Shown in pieces: positions 16,814 to 25,881 of a stretch of DNA of 64,000 nt (the stretch's first letter is position 1; the number at the start of each line of letters is the position of its first letter). The DNA is taken from the NCBI GenBank assembly GCA_017535725.1, contig JAFXTO010000010.1, positions 62,001-126,000 of the forward strand, given 5' to 3'. This stretch comes from Bacteroidaceae bacterium. Lineage in GTDB: Bacteria > Bacteroidota > Bacteroidia > Bacteroidales > Bacteroidaceae. The notes under the pieces were generated by a model, which made no database searches, was not told the DNA's origin, and saw only the letters and a program-made list of their open reading frames with translations. The translations under genes and the position numbers were made by a program.

Positions 16814-18126
16814 TATTTCTGCTGCTGCAACGCCTCGGCGGTTGTTATTTGTTTATCGCCGCTGAAGGCCACGATGAATGCTTCGGGGAACGTTTCGCGG
16901 ACTTGAACGAGTTCGTTCTTGATGTCCTTATAACTTTCGCTGTGCCCATAGATGACTTTAAAGCGTCCATTGGAGGGAATCTGTCTCACATTCTTATAGC
17001 CTTTCAGTCGATAGTCACCGTCTTTCAGCTGGGTGGCGCTATTCATCAACTGAATTGCGAAATAGGGCTTCTTGGAATTTGTATCCTTCTTGGTTTCAGC
17101 TTCCTTCTTGGCCTCTTCCTTCTTCTTGGCTTCAGTTTCCTTCTTGGCCTCTTCTTCTTTCTTAGCTTCAGCTTCCTTCTTGGCCTCTTCTTCTTTCTTG
17201 GCCTCTTCTTCTTTCTTAGCTTCAGCTTCCTTCTTGGCTTCAGCTTCCTTCTTGGCTTCAGCTTCCTTCTTGGCCTCTTCCTCCTTCTTGGCCTCAGCTT
17301 CCTTCTTGGCCTCTTCCTCCTTCTTGGCTTCAGCCTCCTTCTTGGCCTCAGCTTCTTTCTTAGCTTCAGCTTTCTTCTTGGCCTCTGCCTCCTCGTCATC
17401 TGTGTCAGCAACTTTGGTGGTCGTATTTGCAGCCTTCTTGATGGGTGCATAATGGGTGATACGGAACTGTTGCAGGTCTCGTTTCGATACGCTTCCGTTC
17501 TTTGTCATGTCTTTCCATTCTGCCAGTGCATTGTAGATGGCATCTGCCAGCTCTTTCTGTCCGTCTTTGCTATGGAGATATGCTTCTTCGTTGAAGTTCG
17601 AGATAAAACCAATTTCAGTCAGCACACAGGGCATATTGGTGTGTTCACACACGTACATCTCCCGCTGTTTCACTCCCCTGCTGTTTACCCGTCCGTGGGA
17701 GAGGTACTGTCGCTGGAGCAATAGTGCCAGTAGTTCGCTCTTTCCTGCCTGCGTTCCTTTCAGGGGAACATTGGTTGCGTAAAACGATTCGGTGCCGCGG
17801 GCGAAATGATTCGCTGCGGAGTTTACATGAATGGAGATGAACAGGGTGGCACCGCGTGCGTTGGCAATGTCGCAACGTTCTTGTAGGCTAAGGTACTTGT
17901 CCTTCTCGCGTGTGTACACAACACGTACACCACTGATATGCTTCTGCACCAATCGGCCCACCTCCTTGGCTACCGCCAGGGTGATATCTTTTTCCTTGGC
18001 CAGTTTTCCTTCGCAACCTACGTCGCGACCTCCGTGACCTGCGTCAATGACCCATGTAACTTTCTTGGCACCATATACGCCAAAAACCATCACCAAAAAG
18101 GCGAATAATAGACAAATTCTTTTCAT
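16813..18126 (-). CDS. N-acetylmuramoyl-L-alanine amidase with EAKK-repeat linker and SPOR-like tail
   Basis: Exported peptidoglycan amidase. Signal peptide at residues 1-19 (RICLLFAFLVMVFGVYG), Amidase_3 domain about 23-210 with zinc-site motifs VIDAGHGGRDVG, FISIHVNS and the catalytic Glu in CVLTEIGFISN. Residues about 243-345 are an almost uninterrupted run of EAKKEAEAKKEEE units, predicted as a long charged helix. The last 85 residues (PYFAIQLMNSATQL onward) look like a divergent SPOR-type domain that binds denuded glycan. It probably spans the periplasm with the charged helix as a spacer. The repeat length is likely variable between strains. Confidence 0.92.
   Translation of the reverse strand: MKRICLLFAFLVMVFGVYGAKKVTWVIDAGHGGRDVGCEGKLAKEKDITLAVAKEVGRLVQKHISGVRVVYTREKDKYLSLQERCDIANARGATLFISIHVNSAANHFARGTESFYATNVPLKGTQAGKSELLALLLQRQYLSHGRVNSRGVKQREMYVCEHTNMPCVLTEIGFISNFNEEAYLHSKDGQKELADAIYNALAEWKDMTKNGSVSKRDLQQFRITHYAPIKKAANTTTKVADTDDEEAEAKKKAEAKKEAEAKKEAEAKKEEEAKKEAEAKKEEEAKKEAEAKKEAEAKKEAEAKKEEEAKKEEEAKKEAEAKKEEEAKKETEAKKKEEAKKEAETKKDTNSKKPYFAIQLMNSATQLKDGDYRLKGYKNVRQIPSNGRFKVIYGHSESYKDIKNELVQVRETFPEAFIVAFSGDKQITTAEALQQQK
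17094..17400 (-). repeat. Coding minisatellite (EAKK repeat) in the amidase
   Basis: About twenty copies of a 15-base unit near GAGGCCAAGAAGGAA, with alternating GAGGCC, GAAGCT and GAAGAG codons. Encodes (E/A)EAKKE units. Such an array can expand or contract in steps of five residues without changing frame. Confidence 0.9.
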
Positions 18127-18145
18127 ATTTACTCCTTATTTGGCG

Positions 18146-18153
18146 CAAAGGTA
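18146..18153 (-). promoter_or_regulatory. -7 promoter box of the amidase gene
   Basis: TACCTTTG on the minus strand, 20 bases before the amidase ATG; exact fit to TAnnTTTG. Confidence 0.65.
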
Positions 18154-18196
18154 CGTCTTTCTATCGAATTATGGAGGGAAAATGAAAAAAAAGTTG

Positions 18197-18204
18197 TATT
18201 TTTG
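18197..18204 (+). promoter_or_regulatory. -7 promoter box of the small gene at 18229
   Basis: TATTTTTG, fitting TAnnTTTG, 25 bases before the ATG; divergent from the amidase promoter. Confidence 0.6.
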
Positions 18205-18228
18205 CAGAAATTTAACAGCAAATAACGT

Positions 18229-18423
18229 ATGAGCGACGGTAATTTCAATCGAGCACTACTCCCAACGACACCATACGCCAGTGGATTGAAGGCTGGCAAG
18301 TCCATGATGAAGATGAAAGCCACGGAGGTTTTTAAACAATGGTTATTGAACAACCGCCCGGAGATGACGGAAACAGATATTCAGGCCACTATTGAAGACT
18401 TCCGCCGCAAATTGGTCATTTAG
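18229..18423 (+). CDS. Small conserved hypothetical protein (64 aa)
   Basis: Short basic protein (SDGNFNRALLPTTPYASGLK onward) with a C-terminal predicted helix ETDIQATIEDFRRKL. It has its own promoter box and reads like a short protein family I have the impression of meeting in Bacteroidales, but I cannot name a function. The ATG is well placed after AACGT. No signal peptide. Confidence 0.7.
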   Translation: MSDGNFNRALLPTTPYASGLKAGKSMMKMKATEVFKQWLLNNRPEMTETDIQATIEDFRRKLVI

Positions 18424-18441
18424 TGTAGAGAGTAGGTATTC

Positions 18442-18449
18442 TAAGTTTG
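18442..18449 (+). promoter_or_regulatory. -7 promoter box of the pectate lyase gene
   Basis: TAAGTTTG, 24 bases before the pectate lyase ATG at 18473. Confidence 0.55.
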
Positions 18450-18472
18450 TTCCCCAAAAATACATTCGACTT

Positions 18473-20644
18473 ATGAGAAAGTTCTTATTATCTCTTGCTT
18501 TTCCATTTCTTGTGGGTTGTCCTGCGTGGGCTCAGCAACTGGCCTTCCCGGGTGCCGAGGGCTACGGAGCCTACGCCACAGGCGGTCGTGGCTGTCAGAT
18601 TGTGCATGTGACGAATCTGAATGCCTCCGGTAGTGGTTCGCTGGCTGATGCCGTCAGTAAACCCAATCGTTTTGTCGTTTTCGACGTGGGTGGTGTCATT
18701 GACATCACGGGCAATAGCATTACTATCGCCAGTAACATCACCATTGCTGGACAGACGGCTCCGGGCGAGGGCATCACCATCTACGGAGGCCGTGTCATTG
18801 CCTCCAATGCCAAGAATGTCATCCTCCGATACCTTCGCATGCGTGGGGGCAAGAGCGTGAACAGCAGTAAGTGTACCTTGACTCTCGACTATTGCGAGAA
18901 CCTCATTATGGACCACTGCTCCGTCTCGTGGGGGCCTTGGGATAACGTCCATATCAAGGACGCTAACAACATCACGTGGCAGTACTGTATCAACTCCGAG
19001 GGCATCGAGCCCCAGCGCTTCGGTTCCATCACCGATGGCACCCGTAACTGGACGATTAGCCATTGCCTCTGGGCTGACAACAAGAGCCGAAACCCGAAGA
19101 TGAAGTGTTACGTGCAGTATTATAATAATGTGGTGTACAACTATGGAATGGGTATCATTGGTGGCCACTCCGCCGCCGACAACTACCAGGACGTGATGAA
19201 CAACTACTTCATAGCTGGTCCCAACGGATCGGCCAAATACTTTGATGATTGGACGGCCACCGATCATCTCTACAGTTCGGGCAATTACTTCGACGGCAAC
19301 TGCGACGGAATGCTCAACGGAACCCTCATCACCGACCACCACCAGGCTACCGCAATGTCCCAGAAGAACTTCAATACCACCCATCCGATGAACCTCCAGA
19401 CAGCAGAGGATGCATACAGCAGTATTGTGGAACAGGTGGGCGCTTCGCGTGTGCGTGATGTCCACGACAAACGAATCATCGAACAGCTGACCTCGCTCGG
19501 CAAGAAAGGGGCTTTCATCGCCAGTGAGGACGACGTGCGCGGCATCGGAAGTGTGGCAGGGGGAGCACGGCCGAAGGATACAGATAACGACGGAATGCCC
19601 GATGAATGGGAATCAGCCAACGGACTGAACCCCATGAAGGACGATGCCAACGAATACACCCTCGGAGGAGGATATACCAATATCGAACACTATGTGAACA
19701 GCCTTGCCCAGAAGACAGAAATTAATCCCCTGCAGGTGGCTATCTCTTCTGCACAGGGAGTGGCAGAAACCGCCGCAATCGATGTCACCAACGGCTACTC
19801 CTCTGCAGCTCTGGCTACATTGATGGACGCCATTGCTGCCGCCCAGAAGTTCTATGACGAAAGCGGTAATGATGCCACAGAGACCCAATTAGATTCTGCG
19901 GCAGCCGTCCTCAACAAGGCAGTGACAACTTTTCAGGAATCGCGTATTACCACCTTCATGGGCTACTCTACTGACTACTGCTACAACATTTACAGCTATG
20001 GCACTCACTCTGGTGCCAGCACAGCAAATGCTGACCGCAACACCCAGCGCCGCTATCTCTACACCATCAAGTCAAAGGACGGCCAACGCGATTCGCTCGT
20101 CTATCGTATTGGACTCACCGACAACGATATAAGTGGTGGTAAGTCGGACGCTATTGCCAAGAATCCAGCCGCCCTTTGGGCTATTGAGGATGCCGGCAAT
20201 GGCTATGTCTATATCCGTAGCCAGAAGGTTGGTTCCTACTTGCAAATAGAACGCCTGCTTTCCGCCAACTCTGTAGCCGTTTATCCACTCTATGCCAAGG
20301 ACGACAACGGCAAGAATGCTTTCTACATGGATGCAGACGAGACCGGCAAACGACTGTTCAACGTCGGAGCTCCAGACAGTAACGGCAAGGGTGGCCCGTT
20401 GGAGTTCTTCTCCGTTCATGCGGACCGTACCCGTCTGCGCTGGGTTTTCGAGGTGACCAAGGTAAAAGTAAACCTGCCTAATACCGTCTTTCAACCCTCC
20501 GCGATGCCTTCTATGACCTCATCCTCGATGCGTTACTACAGCCTCGATGGCCAACAGCTGTCCCGGCCGCCGCGTACAGGTATCTTCTTCAAGCAGCAGA
20601 CAACGGCCGACGGACACGTCAATGTACATAAGCTGGTAAGGTAA
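18473..20644 (+). CDS. Secreted pectate lyase-like protein with T9SS-like C-terminal tail
   Basis: Probable pectin-degrading polysaccharide lyase. The start is set at MRKFLLSLAFPFLVGCPAWAQ, a clear signal peptide; the upstream in-frame extension from 18392 lacks one. Pectate-lyase beta-helix about residues 22-340: FPGAEGYGAYATGGRG, RYLRMRGGKSVNS, LIMDHCSVSWGPWDN, HCLWADNKSRNPK. A calcium-loop segment DTDNDGMPDEWE follows, then a helical FIVAR-like segment, and a C terminus with YYSLDGQQLSRPPRTGIF resembling the T9SS-type sorting tails of Prevotella. Orphan gene, not in a recognisable polysaccharide utilisation locus (no SusC/SusD nearby). Confidence 0.9.
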   Translation: MRKFLLSLAFPFLVGCPAWAQQLAFPGAEGYGAYATGGRGCQIVHVTNLNASGSGSLADAVSKPNRFVVFDVGGVIDITGNSITIASNITIAGQTAPGEGITIYGGRVIASNAKNVILRYLRMRGGKSVNSSKCTLTLDYCENLIMDHCSVSWGPWDNVHIKDANNITWQYCINSEGIEPQRFGSITDGTRNWTISHCLWADNKSRNPKMKCYVQYYNNVVYNYGMGIIGGHSAADNYQDVMNNYFIAGPNGSAKYFDDWTATDHLYSSGNYFDGNCDGMLNGTLITDHHQATAMSQKNFNTTHPMNLQTAEDAYSSIVEQVGASRVRDVHDKRIIEQLTSLGKKGAFIASEDDVRGIGSVAGGARPKDTDNDGMPDEWESANGLNPMKDDANEYTLGGGYTNIEHYVNSLAQKTEINPLQVAISSAQGVAETAAIDVTNGYSSAALATLMDAIAAAQKFYDESGNDATETQLDSAAAVLNKAVTTFQESRITTFMGYSTDYCYNIYSYGTHSGASTANADRNTQRRYLYTIKSKDGQRDSLVYRIGLTDNDISGGKSDAIAKNPAALWAIEDAGNGYVYIRSQKVGSYLQIERLLSANSVAVYPLYAKDDNGKNAFYMDADETGKRLFNVGAPDSNGKGGPLEFFSVHADRTRLRWVFEVTKVKVNLPNTVFQPSAMPSMTSSSMRYYSLDGQQLSRPPRTGIFFKQQTTADGHVNVHKLVR

Positions 20645-20769
20645 TTTTATTTTTCATTCTTTCATTTGCCGCCATTCGGCGTCAACACAGAGTTCACAGA
20701 GCAGACAGAGGCCACAGAGCTAACTTTTATTTTTCATTTTTCATTTTTTATTCTTTCATTTTTCCTTCT
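20645..20769. repeat. Intergenic repeats after the pectate lyase gene
   Basis: Contains TTTTTCATTCTTTCATT iterations and, at 20663-20724, a dispersed element beginning CATTTGCCGCCATTCGGCG followed by CACAGAG-type units. The same element recurs at 62293-62354, and its CACAGAG units also occur inside carA. No gene or clear terminator seen. Confidence 0.75.
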
Positions 20770-22461
20770 TCAGTCCTCTGTCAGTTTGCGATAGCGGATG
20801 CGGCGCGGCTCTTCGAGTCCGAGGCGCTTGAGTTTGTTAGCCTCGTAGTCCGTGTAGCTGCCTTCGAAGAAGAAGACGTTGCCATCGCCCTCGAAGGCGA
20901 GAATATGGGTGCAGATACGGTCGAGGAACCAACGGTCGTGGCTGATAATCACGGCACAACCGGCAAATGATTCAAGTCCTTCCTCCAATGCTCGCAGGGT
21001 GTTGACATCGATGTCGTTGGTGGGCTCGTCGAGGAGCAGCACATTGCCTTCCTCCTTCAGCGCCATAGCCAGATGCAGGCGGTTGCGCTCGCCTCCGCTG
21101 AGTACTCCGCACTTTTTCTCTTGGTCGGCTCCTGCGAAATTAAATCTACTAAGGTACGCGCGCGCATTGATATCTCTTCCACCCATGCGAAGCAGTTCGT
21201 TGCCCTGAGAGATGGTCTGATACACGGTCTGGTCTGCATGAATATCGCGGTGGCTTTGGTCTACATACGCCAGCTTCACGGTCTCGCCGACTTCAAACGT
21301 GCCTCCGTCGGCTTTCTCCAGCCCCATAATCAGGCGGAAGAGGGTGGTCTTGCCGGCACCGTTGGGACCTATGACGCCTACGATACCGTTGGGCGGCAGC
21401 ATGAAGTTGAGGTCGTGGAAAAGTACCTTGTCGCCGTAAGCCTTGCTCACTCCGTGGGCTTCGATAACCTTGTTTCCCAGACGAGGACCACTGGGGATGT
21501 AGATTTCCAACCGCTGTTCCTTTTCTTTCTGGTCTTCGTTGAGCATTCGCTCGTAACTAGACAGACGCGCCTTGCCCTTGGCCTGACGCGCCTTGGGCGC
21601 CATTCGTACCCACTCCAACTCGCGCTGCAGGGTCTTGCGGCGTTTGCTCTCGGTCTTCTCTTCCATCTCCAGCCGCTTGCTCTTCTGCTCCAGCCAGCTG
21701 CTGTAGTTGCCCTGCCAGGGAATCCCCTCGCCGCGGTCGAGTTCCAGAATCCATCCGGCCACGTCGTCCAGGAAATAGCGGTCGTGGGTGACGGCAATGA
21801 CGGTGCCCTCGTACTGGTTCAGGTGCTGTTCCAGCCAGTCGATACTTTCGGCATCGAGGTGGTTGGTGGGCTCGTCCAACAGGAGAACATCGGGCTTCTG
21901 CAGCAGCAGGCGGCAGAGGGCCACACGACGACGTTCACCTCCCGAGAGTTGACCGCACAACTGATCCTGCGGCGGGCAGCGCAGGGCATCCATGGCACGG
22001 GCCAGCTTGGTATCGAGGTTCCAGGCATCGGTGGAGTCGATGATATCCTGCAACTCACCTTGACGTGCAAAGAGCGCATTCATCTTGTCCTCGTCCTCGT
22101 AGTATTCGGGCAGTCCAAATTTCTGATTGATTTCCTCGTACTCGGCCAGGGCGTCCACAATATGTTGTACGCCTTCTTCCACCACCTGGCGCACCGTCTT
22201 CGAGTCGTCTAACTGTGGCTCCTGGGGCAGGTAGCCTACGCTGTAGCCGGGGGCGAAGACCACATTGCCTTGATAGCTTTGGTCCAGGCCGGCGATGATT
22301 TTCAGCAGGGTGGACTTACCGGAGCCATTCAGGCCGATGATACCTATCTTGGCGCCGTAGAAGAAGCTGAGATAGATGTTCTTTAGTACTTGTTTCTGAG
22401 TTTGTTGGATGGTCTTGCTTACACCAACCATTGAGAAGATAATTTTCTTGTCGTCTGCCAT
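20770..22461 (-). CDS. ettA: Energy-dependent translational throttle protein EttA (ABC-F ATPase)
   Basis: Ribosome-associated ABC-F protein of 563 residues with two ATPase domains: Walker A GLNGSGKSTLL and GPNGAGKTTLF; signatures LSGGERRRVAL and LSGGERNRLHL; Walker B LLLDEPTNHLD and LLLDEPTNDID. The linker between domains (EKTESKRRKTLQRELEWVRM, APKARQAKGKARL) and overall length match EttA rather than resistance-type ABC-F proteins. It lies 41 bases after the GH73-LysM gene on the same strand, separated by a TTGAAATG iteration. Confidence 0.95.
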   Translation of the reverse strand: MADDKKIIFSMVGVSKTIQQTQKQVLKNIYLSFFYGAKIGIIGLNGSGKSTLLKIIAGLDQSYQGNVVFAPGYSVGYLPQEPQLDDSKTVRQVVEEGVQHIVDALAEYEEINQKFGLPEYYEDEDKMNALFARQGELQDIIDSTDAWNLDTKLARAMDALRCPPQDQLCGQLSGGERRRVALCRLLLQKPDVLLLDEPTNHLDAESIDWLEQHLNQYEGTVIAVTHDRYFLDDVAGWILELDRGEGIPWQGNYSSWLEQKSKRLEMEEKTESKRRKTLQRELEWVRMAPKARQAKGKARLSSYERMLNEDQKEKEQRLEIYIPSGPRLGNKVIEAHGVSKAYGDKVLFHDLNFMLPPNGIVGVIGPNGAGKTTLFRLIMGLEKADGGTFEVGETVKLAYVDQSHRDIHADQTVYQTISQGNELLRMGGRDINARAYLSRFNFAGADQEKKCGVLSGGERNRLHLAMALKEEGNVLLLDEPTNDIDVNTLRALEEGLESFAGCAVIISHDRWFLDRICTHILAFEGDGNVFFFEGSYTDYEANKLKRLGLEEPRRIRYRKLTED

Positions 22462-22502
22462 GGAATGTTGAAATGTTGAAATGTTGAAAATTGGGCGGCC
22501 GA

Positions 22503-23417
22503 TTATCTCAGCCAGATGAGGTCGCCTACCTGTGGAACATAGTCAGGGCTGAGAGCATTCAGCTTGTAGAGATTCTTGAGTCGGATGGCATAGCGCTGTG
22601 AGATGTCGTACATCGATTCTCCGGGCTGCACGCGGTGCGGGGTCAGCTTCAGCGACTTGTCGCCCTTCGTCCGCTTCTTGTTCAGATAGACGACGTCGCC
22701 TGCTTGCAGACGGCTGTCCTTGGGGCGTTCGTTGTACTTGCGCAGTTTGCGCACGCTGACTCCCGTTTCCCTTGCCACCTGTTCCCAAGTGTCGCTGCTG
22801 TTGGCGATGATGAGGTAACACTTGTTTACTTTGTAGACGATGTGCTGCTGGAAGAACTGGCTCTCCTCGGCGGCTGAGCTCTTCTTGGAATGGTAACGGC
22901 CTTTGGAGTAGGAGTCGAACTGCGAGAGGTTGTAGCGTTCGATGATACCGATGAGCATCGGAGCGTAGTTCGGATTGGTGGCATAGCCGCAGCGCTTCAG
23001 ACCATTCGCCCAACCCTTGTAGTCTGTCAGCTTCAGGTCGAAGAGCGAGCGGTAGCGCTGGTTGTTGCGCAGGAACTTGGAGTGGTCTTCATAGCTTTCG
23101 GCATCCGTTTTATAAGCGCGGAAGCGGTCGTTGGGGTGATCGTCGGCAATGACGATGTAGGGGCCAGTCCAATTCGAACCTACTTTGATGCCGAAATGAT
23201 TGTGTGCTTCGCGTGCCAGACGGCTGCGGCCGGCACCGCTTTCACAGATACCTTGCGCAAGGGTGATACTTGCTGGAATCTGGTAGCGCCGCATCTGGTC
23301 CACGGCCATATCCTTGTAGTTTTCTACATAGACCCAATTGGCGTCCTTTTGGGACTGCCCAAAAGCCGCGAGCACCGTTGTGAAAACGTATAAAAAGACT
23401 AAAAATAGATGTTTCAT
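22503..23417 (-). CDS. Secreted glucosaminidase (GH73) with two LysM domains
   Basis: Peptidoglycan hydrolase. Signal peptide from the ATG at 23417 (KHLFLVFLYVFTTVLAAFGQ). GH73 domain about residues 25-160 with the catalytic Glu region ITLAQGICESGAGRSRLA, HNHFGIKV and DRFRAYKTDAESYEDHSKFL. Two LysM motifs follow, about 190-245 (VNKCYLIIANSSDTWEQVA) and 258-304 (HRVQPGESMYDISQRYAI), which bind peptidoglycan. A second ATG two codons upstream is possible but adds nothing. Its -7 box is at 23443-23450. Confidence 0.93.
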   Translation of the reverse strand: MKHLFLVFLYVFTTVLAAFGQSQKDANWVYVENYKDMAVDQMRRYQIPASITLAQGICESGAGRSRLAREAHNHFGIKVGSNWTGPYIVIADDHPNDRFRAYKTDAESYEDHSKFLRNNQRYRSLFDLKLTDYKGWANGLKRCGYATNPNYAPMLIGIIERYNLSQFDSYSKGRYHSKKSSAAEESQFFQQHIVYKVNKCYLIIANSSDTWEQVARETGVSVRKLRKYNERPKDSRLQAGDVVYLNKKRTKGDKSLKLTPHRVQPGESMYDISQRYAIRLKNLYKLNALSPDYVPQVGDLIWLR

Positions 23418-23442
23418 ACCCAAAAATGTGTGGTTGAGTGCA

Positions 23443-23450
23443 CAAAAGTA
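23443..23450 (-). promoter_or_regulatory. -7 promoter box of the GH73-LysM gene
   Basis: TACTTTTG on the minus strand, 26 bases before the ATG at 23417; divergent from the cdd promoter 33 bases away. Confidence 0.55.
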
Positions 23451-23483
23451 CCACTTTTTTCTCGAATAATGAAAAAAGCTTCG

Positions 23484-23491
23484 TATATTTG
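23484..23491 (+). promoter_or_regulatory. -7 promoter box of cdd
   Basis: TATATTTG, exact TAnnTTTG, 25 bases before the cdd ATG. Confidence 0.65.
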
Positions 23492-23515
23492 TGCCCCATT
23501 TAATAAAAAATAGGT

Positions 23516-23995
23516 ATGAAAGAGCTTCATATAGACCTCAAATTTCATTTTTGTGACCTCCAAGAGCTGGATGCAGCCGACCGTCTGTTGGTTCAATCCG
23601 CCTGCGAGATGACCGCTACCAGCTATTCGCCCTATTCACACTTCCAGGTAGGCGCTGCCATCCGTTTGAAGGATGGTCAGGTCTTTCGTGGCAGCAATCA
23701 GGAGAACGCTGTCTTTCCCGTTGGACTGTGTGCCGAGCGCACGGCTTTCTTTGCAGCCTCGGCCAGTGCTCCCGGTGTTCCGCCTGTAGCCATCGCCATA
23801 GCAGCCCAGACCTGTGGCACCTTCACCGCCAAGCCAGTGACCCCGTGCGGTTCCTGCCGTCAGGCTTTGCTCGAAGCCGAGACGCGCTTCAACCAGCCTA
23901 TCCGCGTCCTCCTCTATGGTACCGAAGGCGTCTACATCGTGCCGAGTGTGAAATCCCTTCTTCCTCTTACCTTCGACGGTTCTGAAATCGCATGA
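23516..23995 (+). CDS. cdd: Cytidine deaminase
   Basis: Pyrimidine salvage enzyme, cytidine/deoxycytidine to uridine/deoxyuridine. Zinc and catalytic motifs CAERTAFF and TPCGSCRQAL are intact, as is SYSPYSHFQVGAAI. Length 159 fits the small homotetrameric form. Its last four bases overlap the start of the GH25 gene (ATGA), so the two are translated together although functionally unrelated. Confidence 0.96.
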   Translation: MKELHIDLKFHFCDLQELDAADRLLVQSACEMTATSYSPYSHFQVGAAIRLKDGQVFRGSNQENAVFPVGLCAERTAFFAASASAPGVPPVAIAIAAQTCGTFTAKPVTPCGSCRQALLEAETRFNQPIRVLLYGTEGVYIVPSVKSLLPLTFDGSEIA

Positions 23996-24840
23996 AATAT
24001 ATCCTCCTCGCACTCTTCCTTTTCGTCGTAATCGGTGCCTTTGCTGCCTCCCATAGCTCATCGAGCCCGTTGCCGTCTGGCGATGCTCCCTCCGATAAGA
24101 AGCACAAGGGCAAGAAAGTCCTCACCTACGACGACCTCCTTCCTCAGCCCGACTCCCTCCCTGCCTCCCTCTCTCCCCAGCAGCCCCTGGCCGATGATAA
24201 CCCCATGACTGTCGAAGTCCGCGGCCACAGCACCAACCGCAAGATTCAGGGCATTGACGTCTCTCACTATCAAGGTACTATCAACTGGAACAAGGTTGCC
24301 GGTAGTGGCGAGGTCAGCTATGTCTACATCAAGGCCACCGAGGGCGAGAAGCTCGTGGATGCCACCCTGCGACCCAACCTCTTTGGCGCTCGCCGGGCAG
24401 GGCTTTACGTGGGTGTCTACCATTTCTTCCGTCCCAACGTTGGTGTTCAGCAGCAGTTCCTGAATTTCACCAGCAATGTCAATATTCGTGAGATGGACCT
24501 CATTCCTATTATCGACATCGAGCATCTTGGACGTGTTTCCAAGTCTACCTTCCAAGCCCGCCTCAGGCAGTTCCTCGGCAAGGTGGAACGCCATTTCGGA
24601 GTGCGCCCCATCCTTTATACCTCGCGCGATTTCTATAATAAATACCTCGCCGGTCCTTTCACGAACTATAAATATATGATTGCGCGTTACCACGAGGAAG
24701 TGCCCGAACTCTGTGACAATGCACCCTTCGTCATGTGGCAGTACACCTCCAAGGGTCGCTTACCAGGAATCAGTCATAACGTGGATCGCAGCTGCTTCAT
24801 GGATGACTACACCCTCGACGACATCCTCCTGAAACGCTAA
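23992..24840 (+). CDS. GH25 lysozyme-family muramidase
   Basis: Exported cell-wall hydrolase cutting the MurNAc-GlcNAc bond. Signal or anchor sequence KYILLALFLFVVIGAFAA, a disordered Ser/Pro linker to about residue 80, then the GH25 barrel: GIDVSHYQGTINW (catalytic Asp), YVYIKATEGEKLVD, YHFFRP, IPIIDIEHLG (catalytic DxE), PILYTSRDFYNKYL and FVMWQYTSKG. Length 282. The ATG overlaps the cdd stop. Function could be remodelling of self wall or attack on competitors. Confidence 0.93.
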   Translation: MKYILLALFLFVVIGAFAASHSSSSPLPSGDAPSDKKHKGKKVLTYDDLLPQPDSLPASLSPQQPLADDNPMTVEVRGHSTNRKIQGIDVSHYQGTINWNKVAGSGEVSYVYIKATEGEKLVDATLRPNLFGARRAGLYVGVYHFFRPNVGVQQQFLNFTSNVNIREMDLIPIIDIEHLGRVSKSTFQARLRQFLGKVERHFGVRPILYTSRDFYNKYLAGPFTNYKYMIARYHEEVPELCDNAPFVMWQYTSKGRLPGISHNVDRSCFMDDYTLDDILLKR

Positions 24841-24965
24841 ACTCTAAACTCAATAACTCAATAACTCAAAAACTCAATAACTCAATAACTCAAAAACTCA
24901 ATAACTCAAAAACTACTCTAAACTCTACACTCTAAACATTAAACATTAAACTTTAAACATTAATC
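24841..24965. repeat. CTCAATAACTCAAAAA iteration
   Basis: About nine 10-base units near CTCAATAACT, then CTAAACTCTACACT and AAACATTAAAC units. The same unit in opposite orientation (GAGTTATTGA) fills 59165-59320 and 60755-60815. Confidence 0.8.
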
Positions 24966-24970
24966 TCAAA

Positions 24971-25606
24971 GTGCACATCGCCATCGCAGGAAACATAGGC
25001 TCCGGCAAGACCACACTCACCAATATGCTTGCCCGCCACTACGGCTGGGAGGCACGGTTTGAGCCCGTGGAAGACAACCCCTATTTGGAGGATTACTACA
25101 AGGACATCCCCCGATGGAGTTTCAACCTTGAGGTGTATTTCCTCAAGCAGCGCTTCCGCGACCTGTTGGACATCGCACACGCCGACCACACCATCATCCA
25201 GGATCGCAGTATCTATGAGGGCGTCTATGTCTTCACCGCCAATAACCGCGCCATGGGTAACCTCAGCGACCGTGACTTCGAGACCTATATGGAACTCTTT
25301 GAGCAGATGACGGAAATCGTACGCTACCCCGACCTGATGATATACCTCCGTGCTTCTGTGCCACACCTCGTGCAGAACATCCAGAAGCGTGGACGCGACT
25401 ACGAGCAGACCATACCCATCGATTACCTCTCCGGACTCAACAGCCTCTACGAAGAGTTCATTTACCAGAAATACAAGGGGCGCGTGCTCACCGTCGAAGT
25501 AGACGACCTCGACTATCAGCATCGTCCATCCGACTTCGCCACTATCATCGACCGCATAGACTCCCGCCTCTTCAACCTATTCCCGGAAATCCCATTTGAC
25601 TCTTGA
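24971..25606 (+). CDS. Deoxynucleoside kinase, first tandem copy
   Basis: Salvage kinase phosphorylating deoxynucleosides. P-loop AGNIGSGKTTLT at residues 6-17, substrate motifs EPVEDNPYL and IIQDRSIYEG (ERS/DRS motif), and RGRDYEQTIPIDYL. 211 residues. The start codon is GTG at 24971, aligning exactly with the ATG of the second copy at 25882. No good Shine-Dalgarno sequence is seen, as usual for Bacteroidetes. About 60 percent of residues match the neighbour, so the pair arose by tandem duplication and may act on different bases or as a heterodimer, as known for Lactobacillus dAK/dGK. Confidence 0.93.
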   Translation: MHIAIAGNIGSGKTTLTNMLARHYGWEARFEPVEDNPYLEDYYKDIPRWSFNLEVYFLKQRFRDLLDIAHADHTIIQDRSIYEGVYVFTANNRAMGNLSDRDFETYMELFEQMTEIVRYPDLMIYLRASVPHLVQNIQKRGRDYEQTIPIDYLSGLNSLYEEFIYQKYKGRVLTVEVDDLDYQHRPSDFATIIDRIDSRLFNLFPEIPFDS

Positions 25607-25881
25607 AATAAACTCTTAACTCTCACCCCTAAAAGCCCTCGCCCCCGCGGGGAGAGTTCTTTAAACATTAAACATTAAACTTTAAACTATTAAACTACTC
25701 TACACTCTACACTCTAAACTATCCTTCAACGTTTCCGCTCGACCTATGGTCGCTTCATGCTTGAAGAATGTCAATAACCCCGAACGACCGAGGCAGACCT
25801 CTTCTGCTGAGGACGGAATGTTGGAGAGGGGCTTTAAACATTAAACATTAAACTTTAAACTGCGGCAAAGCCGCCCCCCCC
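25607..25881. repeat. Intergenic filler between the two deoxynucleoside kinase genes
   Basis: Contains AAACATTAAACTTTAAAC units (25660-25705, 25832-25860), CACTCTACACTCTAAAC units, and at 25617-25660 an arm with CCCTCGCCCCCGCGGGGAGAG whose inverted partner GGAGAGGGGCTTT lies at 25822-25835. The arms resemble the palindromic repeats found inside gltB and gltD. No gene seen. Confidence 0.7.

Noticed and set aside
17046-17450. Arg/Lys-rich and Ser/Ala-rich frames over the amidase repeat
   Set aside because: They are alternative readings of the 15-base minisatellite and have no independent coding signature.
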